Under the pieces are notes generated by a model. The model saw nothing but the letters and a program-made list of their open reading frames with translations, searched no databases and was not told the DNA's origin. Shown here piece by piece: positions 37,537-47,600 of a stretch of DNA of 64,000 bases. The position numbers and the translations under genes were made by a program. This DNA is from Synanceia verrucosa (lineage: Eukaryota; Chordata; Actinopteri; Perciformes; Synanceiidae), in NCBI GenBank assembly GCA_029721515.1, contig CM056551.1, positions 29,312,437 through 29,376,436 of the forward strand. The letters are read 5' to 3'. Position 1 is the first letter of the stretch, and each line of letters starts with the position of its first letter.

Positions 37537-38703
37537 AAATGAATGGCTAATGAATTAGCCATATTTCAACATGTCAGGAAAAATTCATAAAAAACGACAT
37601 AGTATAGCATGTCGAAAAAGTCAAAAATGAAAAAAATTTAAAAGTGTTAAAAAGTCATGAAAAGGCATTAATTCTGGTTACTGAATGATGGGGCACTACA
37701 ATTTCTTGAAAAAATTATTAAAAAAAAGCCATATTTCAACATGTCAGAAAAAAGTCATAAAAACGACATAGTATAGCATGTCGAAAGAGTCAAAAATGAA
37801 AAAAATTTAAAATTGCTAAAAAGTCATGAAAAGCCATTAATATAGCTTTTTGAATATAAGAGCATTACAATTTCTTGAAAAAAATCATAAAAAAGCCATA
37901 TTTCAACATGTCAGAAAAAGTCATAAAAACGACATAGTATAGCATGTTGAAAAAGTCAAAAATGAAAAAAAATTAAAAGTGCTAAAAAGTCATGAAAAGG
38001 CATTAATATACATGATTGAATGATTGGGCAGTATAATTTCTTGAAAAAAATCATAAAATAGCCATATTTCAACATGTCAGAAAAAGTCATAAAAACGACA
38101 TAGTATAGCATGTCGAAAAAGTCAAAAATGAAAAAAAAATGAAAGTGCTAAAAAGTCATGAAAAGGCATTAATATACATGATTGAATGATTGGGCACTAC
38201 AATTTCTTGAAAAAAATCATAAAATAGCCATATTTCAACATGTCAGAAAAAGTCATAAAAAACGACATAGTATAGCATGTTGAAAGAGTCAAAAATGAAA
38301 AAAATTTAAAAGTGCTAAAAAGTCATGAAAAGGCATTAATATAGCTTCTTGAATATAAGAGCATTACAATTTCTTGAAAAAAATCATAAAAGAGCCATAT
38401 TTCAACATGTCAGAAAAAGTCATAAAAACGACATAGTATAGCATGTCAAAAAAGTCAAAAATGAAAAAAATTTAAAAGTGCTAAAAAGTCATGAAAAGGC
38501 ATTAATATAGCTTCTTGAATATAAGAGCATTACAATTTCTTGAAAAAAATCATAAAAGAGCCATATTTCAACATGTCAGAAAAAGTCATAAAAACGACAT
38601 AGTATAGCATGTCGAAAAAGTCAAAAATGAAAAAAATTTAAAAGTGCTAAAAAGTCATCAAATGCCTGATTATACTTTAGTGAATGAAAGGGCAGTATAA
38701 TTT

Positions 38704-39136
38704 TTTGAGAGTAGTGCCGAGTTGGCTACTAGTTAACGACTGGGGCCAGCCGGTCTACCTGCCGCAGGTGATGTGCGTGAGCCACAAAGCCCCGCCTCCA
38801 CTTCTGAACACGCCCAGAGAGCTTGGTAAAGAGAGAGAGAGATAGGTAGAGAGAGACAGATGGAGGGAGAGAGAGGTAGGCAGACAGACTTCTCAGAATA
38901 TTCCAGTGTTCTGGCTCACATTTGGGTATAAAGTAAATTAAGTTCTGTTTGTGTTGAACTAGCAGCTGCCAGCACAGACACATAAAGCTCTATTTTCACA
39001 CCTTTGCCTTATATCTCCCCACACCATGACACCTGGAATCAAGTTCACCTGTCTGGAGGCTCTGTGGCGTTAAAGTCTTTCATGTTATTCATATTTTCCT
39101 TCTTTCTCACTGAGTCTCTGTGGTGAACTGGAGATG
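38704..39136. repeat. Captured array-flank segment, copy 2 (true right border)
   Basis: This is the original junction between the satellite and unique sequence, since after 39136 the DNA continues as single-copy sequence. Two differences from the 37104-37536 copy are visible: CCAGCCGGTC versus CCAGCAGGTC, and TCTCACTGAG versus TCTCCCTGAG. The near identity indicates a recent duplication. Confidence 0.85.
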
Positions 39137-42100
39137 GTCCATGCTGCAGAGATGTTGACTCACAGTCCAGTAATAGTTCAGACCACAGACAGTTTTTTAC
39201 ATAGAGTAGTCATAAACTGTCAGGAGGCAGCGTTGGTAATTAATTAAGTACTTTTACTCCAGTACTGTACTTCAGGTACTTGTGCTTTGCTTAAGTATTT
39301 CCATTTATTCTCCTCCTTTATGCTTCTACTCCATAATTTTCTACAAGATCTGACCAGGGAGACTAAGTATACGATTCATTAACAGAAAGAAATAATCAGT
39401 TTTATTTATATTTTTTCCTGTAACATATTTGCTTTACTCTGTAACTCATGTCCTGTGTCCTTTCTGACTTGAGTAAAAACATTTTTAGTGAATAAACTGT
39501 CAGAGTTTAAGGTTTCCCACCCCTGTAAACATTGACGTAGAAAGAATGAGATCCAAGAATCTCATTCCCAACAACTGTGGTAATAATTGTTTATGCATAC
39601 GACAATGTAATGTTGATCTTCCTCAGACAGGAATGCGTGAATATTTTCAGTATTGATCCTTTCCATGTTTTCTGGAAGCTAATCTTTGATTTGTGTAGAA
39701 CTATTTTGGCACACTTTAGTGATAACTTCTGCCTCAAACAGATTTTCTAATGGATTTATCAAACTAAAGCCAGATGAAAATGACGTTGAGTCTTTGTTTC
39801 CTGCGTCTGTTTGCAATTATTGATAAAGAAAGCTGTGGGATGAAAAATGCTCTTAAAGGTCAGACTTTTTTTTGTCTTTTTTTCTAACGCTGAAACACTG
39901 GAAGAGCCCCAGTAATACCTTACAAAATGAAAATTTCCATTGTACTGAGGAAAATTCCTCTCCTGAGACATTTCCTGGAAGAAGATGAAGCAACATTTGA
40001 GGCATGTGGCCATAAAGCGATGAGAAAATCATGTCTCTGTAGTTGGAAATCAGTTCAAATGCTGAGCTTTTTGGAAAAATCAATAGTTCCACTATGTAAG
40101 TAATAAACAATGAAGGGACTATCCTCCCAAAGAGAAGCCTCACCACATTATTATGCCTTTCTATTTTTAAGCATCTCTTAATAACTCCCATATGCATCAC
40201 AATCATCTCACAGCAGTAATGGGGAGCAGTTTGAATAAATGACTTGGAAAAAGATGTCAGCCACCTTTTTATTGCATTTTTGTGTGTTTGGTTTCACTAT
40301 TTAGTGCTCCACAGTGTTTTTGCTGACTTTGCAGTGTGACAGTGACAAAGTTGCCTCAGTGGAAATCTCCATGACTCTTCAGTCGTCCATGTTGTGACAT
40401 AGAGGTGACCGTGATCACATTAAAGAGGAAAAAGGAGGGTTACTGTCAGTGTAAAAAATGTCTTTTAACTGTTTCTGGTGTATATATTCATCAGTGTATA
40501 ATCACCTGAAAGCAAGAATTGCTGTGTTTTTGTTCCTTAAAACCAGAGCAGCCAAACTATCCTGGTAATAAACTAGAATATGGCTGGAGCATGTTTTTAA
40601 TAAATTTGCATTAATTTTATACAGTGCATGGTCTCCGTGCTCATCTAACTTAGTGTGAGGTTATGTGTAGTATGTCAAGTTAAATTAAATCAAATAAGGC
40701 TAAACTAAACATTGCACACATATTAAGATGTAACAAAACAGGCAGAAATAGTCAAATTTATTTTTTCTGCCAAGAGGTTAAAGATAATTTCACTAAACTT
40801 GCACTCATCAGCTCACGTTAACACAGTCTTGGAAAAGAAGAACGTAAAAAGGAAGATGTAAAGATATCTTTTTTTTTTGATATATGAATCTAATTTATAA
40901 TTTATTCTCTAATTCTGGGAAAAATGAACTGCAGTTTTCAGTTGGTTGCAATCTGCAAACCCACCACTAGATGTCACCAAACATACTGTTCCCCTTTGAA
41001 AGAAGGTGTCAAAGTGAATTGTTGAGTTGGATTACCTTCCTGGAGCAGGGAAGTGAAAATAGTGGCAGTTTATTTAGACTATATTGATAAGGGTATAATT
41101 TAATTTAATGCATTGGCTACTTGCATGAAAAGACTGCATGACCCTGGTTCATAAAAGCTGGAAAATGGAAAAAGGAAACGGTGGAAACATGCAGTCCTTC
41201 CATGGAAATGTTAGATATGTAACACAAGCGCTGACCTCTTCCATTCAAGGACGTTATAAGATATAAATTAGAGGTTATGGTGACTGTTTTTAAATGCAAC
41301 TGAATTCATTAGAGCTTTTAATAAAATTGACAATAAATTATGAGTCACTGGTCTGTTTTTGTAAAAGCATGAAATGTGATGTGGTTTAAGTCCCCAGTGA
41401 ATAATGTGTGCAGTGGTTTCCTCTTTCCTGAAAAGGTGGAGTGAAAAGAGCACGGGAAAGTTTTTTTTTTGTTCCGTTTAAAGGAAGGACTTTTATGGAC
41501 TTTTACAGATGTGAAACAACAATGCCGTCCAGTTTGAAGGTTCAGGTCTGACGGCCCAGGAAATGCGGTTTGTTTTTTAGTGCTGAGCGAGCACTGTGTC
41601 AGCTCCTGGTTTTCCATGTTGGAGGAGGAGGGTTTGAACAGGCCACCCTCGCTGAAGGTTTTCCATCGCGGTGAATCCTCAGACACAGTCAGCGTCCAAA
41701 GAGTCTGTCGTCTCTGTTTGTGGAGACGATGAAACGCCGGGCTCTGTTTAACCACGAGAAGGTTAATTGATGAAGCAGACCTGAGCTGAATTTTAAGATG
41801 TGATTACTGCGCAGAAAAGTGTTGACCTATGAGGGAGGATGGGGGGATTTAATGTCCCATTAGCGGACAAGACAAAACAGAGGCGGTGATGAATGTCTTC
41901 CTTTGCTCAGTCCAAATCCTCCTTGTCATGAAGAAAGCTTTTTAACTTTTGACTCATGAGTTTTAGCAGCCAGTGTTTGTCAGTTTAATGTAGTGACAAG
42001 TGTTTTGGCTGCTGTTACATTAGCATCAATTTGTACTTTGGCAGCTAACAGTAAGTTTGGTTTTACTTTGAGCATGGGAGTGGATTATTGGCTTCCTCAG

Positions 42101-42690
42101 ACAAGCTCACATCATCTTTAAGGTTTAAAGTCACAGGGATTAAGATCAAACTGATTTCAAACCTGAAGTCTGGTGGCAAAGTGTGACGTTAATGGAGCTC
42201 GCCTCATGCATGGTTTTCCAGATGTCTTTGGAAAGCTCATCGACACGTTGTAAAATAAAGGTGGTTCCTGCTGGATGCATTCGTTTTACAGGCCTGTCAC
42301 TTTTCATTTGTCACTCCCTGTTGAGTCTGTTCGCCGTGTAACACTGAGCTCTGTAACGTTTCAGACAACAACGGCTTCATGCAGCAACTTCTCTTAAATT
42401 TGTCTTTGTGATCAGAGAAACACTTACTCTGGTTTTTCATAAAGGCATGTTCTTTCCATTTTATGAGCTCAACAAGTACTTTAAAACAAAACGGCAGCCA
42501 CTGCCTGTTTGTTTTAAATGTAATTTACTTAATTTAAGTAACATATAAATTGTTTTATTCTATTTTATTGTCATTCAACATAATCTGTCTTCTATTTTAT
42601 ATTATGCTTTGTATTTAACTTTTTTTTTTCCAGTTTTAAGTTGATTTCAGGTGAAGCACTGAGCTGTATTTCATCTGTTTTTAGGTCACT
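39137..42690. other. Intergenic between the array and angptl2
   Basis: No gene is recognised. Bases about 39235-39360 carry the AAGTACTTTTACTCCAGTAC dispersed repeat in opposite orientation to the copy at 4190. The stretches 39840-40230 and 41500-41770 are free of simple repeats and look less AT-rich or more structured, so they might be conserved non-coding sequence. Open frames at 39759-40206 and 41345-41755 show no known domain. I specifically looked for RALGPS1 RasGEF and PH-domain exons here and saw none. Confidence 0.45.
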
Positions 42691-43060
42691 CCACTTAGTT
42701 ATTGTAACTCAATGTTTTCCAAAACCTAAGTAGTTTTTACTACATAACATCTGTACCTACGATACACTTCTGTGTATTTCTTCTGTCATTTCCTCAACCT
42801 AAGTGGTGTTTGTCACGTAACCCTAGTTACGCCACTTCCCGTGCACCCATCATTTCCTGTACCTAAGTAGTTTTTGTAACATCTGTAGAAAAGTTATGCC
42901 ACTTCCTGTGTTATTTTATCCAAACACCATCATCTGCTAAACCTAAATAAGCTTTTTTTATCATGTAACTTCCACACTTAAGTCTCTCCACAACAATCTT
43001 TTCCTGAACCTAAGTAGTTTTTGTTGCATAAGCCCCATACTTATGTATTTTACTTAATTT
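42690..43060. repeat. Diverged tandem repeat with CCTAAGTAGTTTTTG core
   Basis: Several irregularly spaced copies of (T)CCTxAACCTAAGTAGTTTTTG are each followed by ACTTC/CATAAC-type words. The same repeat is expanded at 44815-45690 inside angptl2. Spacing is uneven (about 60-120 bases), so it is an old, degenerate array. Confidence 0.6.
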
Positions 43061-43599
43061 AAGCATCATATAAATTCTGTTTTATTCTATGTTATTATTC
43101 CACGTCTTCCATTTTATATTATGTACTGTATTTCACTTTTTTCTGTTTTTATGTTGCTTTTCATGTGAAGTGATGCTGAGCACTGAGCTCTTGCATAACA
43201 CCTTTCTTAAAAGAAAGGTGCTATGCAAATAATGTTTATTGTTATTATTTGATTTTTTTATTTTTTGGAAAATAAAGAGAACAAATGGAGGCGTGGCTCT
43301 ACAGGACATAACATCTATGCACCTTTGGAAAATGGATACATGTTAGTTTGGTGCAGGATTATTATCGTAAATAAAACAAAAATAAACAGTGATAAATATT
43401 GTGACGTGTTTTTATGAGTATGTACACATTTGGACACAACAAAAGCAAACCAAAGCTAAATAAATCAAAACCTTTCTAGAAAAACTACAAATGGCACACA
43501 TCCTGAAAACTGCCTTGAAATTGAAAATTCATATTAATATAATATTGATTTGATGGCAGCTTCTTTATTGCACGATGTATATTTGATGAAAGGAGACAC

Positions 43600-44451
43600 C
43601 AAAAACTCGAGCTGTACATATTTTATTGCAACGTAATAGTGACATAACAGGTTTTAATACATTATATTACAAATATCTTTTATGTACAAACGCAATGTGT
43701 TGGATCTATTGACATCAACAAACCACTAAATTTATACAGTAAATACAGCGCTTGATTCATACAAGCAGATTGGTGGAAACCTGTTCAAGCAATTCAAGAT
43801 TTCAAAACAAGAAAAGACAAAGTACCTCAAGTCTGGTCGGGTTTTCCTTTTAGATCTATTATTAGATGTTGCATAAAGCGACTGTTTATAACTTCAGGAA
43901 TTGCTGTTAGAAGTTTTGGTTTTATTAAAAAAAAATAAGAAAATGTCACTGTTTGATAGTATATGTTGTTGTAATTGACACAACTGACCAGAATATCAAC
44001 CCTGTATTACATGTCAATAAATGTTCCTATAAATTACACGTTTGAAAAATGTATTTAGAAATTAAAAGTCACTGGATACATTTCCTGTGTCAACCACATA
44101 CTAAATATATATCAAAGGGTTCCTGCCTTACTTAACTGAATTATTTTAATCTGCTTTTCTTGTGTCAAATGCTGTTTTATCCAAGCAGGTTTTTGTTTTA
44201 TCGAAGAGGTTTAAAAATGTTTACATACCTAAAAAGGGGAAAACGGTGACAGAATGACAAAGCGAAGGAGCATCCAGTCTGTCAGCCCGATGTTTTGATA
44301 TTGCACTTTCAACATCTGTCTCTTTGTCATCAGGCTTGATGTGGTGCAGCTCCTTTAAAGAAAAACATGAGTGATGATGATTTCAGGAGGTGCTGAAGGT
44401 GTTTAGTGGGCAATACAGTACAGTACAGTACAGTACGTGTTCCTCAGGTGT
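43600..44451 (-). other. angptl2: Probable 3' UTR of angptl2
   Basis: The sequence follows the angptl2 stop codon. On the minus strand AATAAA occurs at 43926-43921 and 43627-43622. The latter is followed by the GU-rich GAGTTTTTGGTGTCTCC, so cleavage near 43600 is the better choice and the UTR would be about 0.85 kb. The AGTACAGTACAGTACAGTAC simple repeat at 44417-44436 lies just after the stop. The end point is inferred. Confidence 0.45.
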
Positions 44452-44651
44452 TTAGTGGAAGGTGTTCGGGTTCGGACGGATCATCATGACCACTTTCTTT
44501 AAAGAGTAGGCTCCTCCTCTGAACTCGGCCCAGTAGACTCCATCTTGGTAGCGGCTGCGGTAGTGTCCTCCTCTGTACCAAACTCCATTCAGATTAGAGT
44601 GAGCACAGGAGTTGTACCACCAGCCTCCCTTCTGGTAGTGGGCGCAGTTAC
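44452..44651 (-). CDS. angptl2: angptl2 terminal coding exon
   Basis: The acceptor GTGTTTCTAG precedes GTAACTGCGCC. The exon encodes NCAHYQKGGWWYNSCAHSN to the C-terminus NPNTFH and stop TAA at 44454-44452. The upstream frame extending to 44739 is intron read-through. Confidence 0.95.
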
Positions 44652-47600
44652 CTAGAAACACCGAAAACATGAGCAAAGGCTGTGTGGATAAACATCGTGA
44701 CATTGCCTGTAACTGCACCGTAAAGCCAGACGAAATCAATTTGTACGTAATCGTGATTTAGGAAGTATAAAGAACGAGGTCAGAGCGGGTGTTATGAGTC
44801 ACTGTTATTTTAACCCAAATCATCATTGTTTCCTAAACCTAACTAGATATTTTTGTCACCTAACATCTATTAAATTACACTTAAATTAAATTACACCACT
44901 TCCTCAGTTATTGAAATGCAAACAACAACTTTTTCTTAAACCTAAGTAGTTTTTGCCATATAATGTCTGTACTTAAGATACACTTCTGCCACTTCCATAG
45001 CTGTGGTAAGCCAAACCTCCATATTCTCCCAACTGTCATTTCCTCAACCTAAGTGGTGTTTGTCACGTCCTGTGCTAATTTATCTCAGACCCCCTTTATT
45101 TCCTTAACCTATGTAGCTTTTGCAACTTCTTTAGTAAAGTTACGCAAATTCCTTGGTTAGTTTACCCAAACCATCATCATTTCCCAAACATAACTAAGCA
45201 GTTTTTGTCATGTAACTTCTACACTTAGGTCACTCCACTTCCTTAGTTATTGTAACACAAACAACAACTTTTTCCTAAACTGAAGTAGTTTTTGCCACAT
45301 AACGTCTGTACTTAAGATACACTTCTGCCGCTTCCATAGCTGTGGTAACCCAAACCTTCCTGTGTTACTTCAACCCAGACCACCATCATTTCCTTAACCT
45401 AAGTAGCTTTGTAACTTGTTTAGTACAATTACACCATTTCCTGTGTTATTTTACCCAAACATCATCATCTCCTAAACCTAACTAAGCAGCTTTTGTCATG
45501 TAACTTCCACACTTAAGTCACTCCACAAGAATCTTTTCCTGAGCCTAAATAATTTTTGTCACATAAGCTCCATACTTAGAGTAAGTTACGCAACTTTGCA
45601 GTTATTTTACTCCGAACCGTGACCTTTTCCTAAACCTAACTAAGCAGTTTCTTTGCCTAAATTTTACCAAGTTGTATCTTGTGAAGACGGATTTTTCTGT
45701 CACTGGTTTAAAGGGTCTAACGTTTCTCCTGTTAATATTTTGGAACATGTTTTTTGGTTTTTTTTTTTACCTGTATAAGCATCGTGGTCTCTGTCCAGTG
45801 TTGTGAACTGTTTCCCGTTGTGCCAGGTAAGGGAGTCCCCGGCGTTGCCGTGGTAACGGCCCACCCTCAGCTTGTAGAAGTCGGCCTCGGGCTCCACCCT
45901 GAAGCTGGCGTACTCTGCAAACACCTTCCTGCCGGACCAGTCCTCCAGCGTCACCAGCAGCTTGTAGTTGCCCTGGTTGGTCAGCCAGTAGATGTTCTCC
46001 AGACCCAGCCAGTACTCACCATCAATGTTGCCAAAACCTTGCTGTGAAGGGACAGCCATAAGAAAAATACGATCAGTAAGATGAGGAAGCACTTTCTGAA
46101 AGGTTTGATTCTGGCTTTGGGACTTTTGCTGCATTTCATATCCCTCTCTCTCCACTCAGTTCTACTCTGCCATCTGTCAAAAAAGGCAGAAATGCAAAAA
46201 AAAGAAGCTTTGAACGTAAGTTTGGTCATCTGGGGGATGATTCAGGGTCGCTGCTCATGCTCTGGAGGTAATTATGAGTTTAGCTCTTCTACAGGGTTTG
46301 TTTATCGTCAAGGCACATTATTATAAATGGACCCTCTGAGTCAAGTTTGAAGCTAGCATCGGGTGTCCAGTTTTCCACTATTATTTTGTTATTGAAAGCA
46401 CAGCAGGAAAAAGTATCTGGTATGAAATCCGACATACTGGATGCTTTCTTGCTGCTTTGTTCTGGCTCTGGTTATCCTGTAAGTTGGTTTGTGGTATCCC
46501 CTACCCTGCACATGCTTTGAATCATGGAAACACCCCCTTCTGATGAGCGTACAGATGCAATTTCAGATCTTGTGTGGTTTAAAGGTTTTCCTAAACGTCT
46601 TGGAAAGATCCCCACTGTTGCCCTTAGCTGAGATCTAATCAGGACCCATGTGAACTTTTAGCTGCTCCTCATTGTGTTTCCCTTTCAAAGTTGTATTTAC
46701 TCCACAGTGCTGTTTATCAGGTAACGAGTGATGCTATATTAAAAAAAAATGCATTTTATGCACATCCATCCATCCATTATCTGCCGCTTATCCTCATAGG
46801 GTCGCGGGGGGGCTGGAGCCTATCCCAGCTGTCTTAGGGCGGAAGGCAGGGTACACCCTGGACAAGTCACCACCTCATCGCAGGGCACATAGAGACAGAC
46901 AACCATTCACATTCACACCTACGGTCAATTTAAATTAGCCAATTAACCTAATCCCCATGCATGTTTTTGGATGGTGGGAGGAAGCCGGAGTACCTGGAGA
47001 GAACCCACACAGACATGAGGAGAACATGCAAACTCCACACAGAAAGGCGCCGGGCCCGGGATTTGAACCCGGTACCTTCTTGCTGTGAGGTGACAGTGCT
47101 AACCACTACACCACCGTGCCGCCATTTTATGCACATATACATTGTAAATGTAGATTTTTCAATGCATTTTTTTTCCATCAGTCCATACAAAAATGGTGAA
47201 TAACTCCACATTATTATTCCTCTCCTTCCTCGATGCACCATTTCAGCATTTTGGTAACAGCTTTTCTCAGGCTTTTGATTGGCCAACGCAGTCTTGGTGT
47301 TTCAGTTGTGTTTTGTATCATACTTGTGTGGACAGGAGTTATTTTTTGGAATAAAGGTGGAAAAACACACCTGTCTAAATGTGGACCAGACCAGATTTTT
47401 CCAGCACATCAGAAACAACCAGAGTCTACAACATTTCCCTGCTCAGTTATTCACAAAGACCAACTGATGGAAATAATGAGTCATGGCTGTGGCTGTTACG
47501 ACATGAGACACACTGAGAGCTTAACAATTACCTATTCATTACTGCTTCACATCTGGTTAGAGGCTGAACAACCTACACCTGCCTCCCTCCAGCACTACCA

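Larger units (their letters stand above)
24253..38706. repeat. Large tandem satellite array, ~168-bp monomer
   Basis: About 14.5 kb of near-continuous head-to-tail repeats, roughly 80 copies. The landmark TAGTATAGCATGTC recurs at 24421, 24589, 24759, 24924 and 25092, giving monomers of 165-170 bases. The plus strand is strongly A-rich. Each unit contains ACGACATAGTATAGCATGTC, GAAAGTGCTAAAAAGTCATG, GCCATATTTCAACATGTCAG and a variable segment after GGCATTAAT. That segment defines subtypes, among them ATAGCTTATTGAATATAAGG, TCTGGTTACTGAATGAAGG, ATACATGATTGAATGATTGG and ATACATTATTGAATATAAG. Subtypes recur in the same order with ~1.0-1.17 kb spacing, so there is higher-order structure. The first monomer (24253-24420) is diverged, as expected at an array edge. 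Two kinds of non-satellite sequence interrupt the array and are listed separately. Minus-strand open frames within it are repeat artefacts. Function is unknown. Confidence 0.97.

Noticed and set aside
24253..38706. CRISPR-like array
   Set aside because: Repeats are ~168 bases with no short unique spacers, and the surrounding genes are vertebrate.
37129..38983. Conserved 84-codon frame present twice
   Set aside because: The two copies are identical because the DNA was recently duplicated (offset 1600), not because of protein-level selection. There are no domain or start-site signals.
45700..46155. 151-codon frame taken as a single exon
   Set aside because: Only 45771-46041 is exon. The N-terminal and C-terminal portions are intron read-through past clear GT/AG sites.
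47041..47123. Functional tRNA gene
   Set aside because: The box A and box B-like sequences are the tRNA-derived head of a SINE. Target duplications and the long tail show a retroposon, and no complete cloverleaf was seen.
46948..47286. 112-codon minus frame
   Set aside because: It lies across the SINE and its flank, so it is a repeat-derived chance frame.
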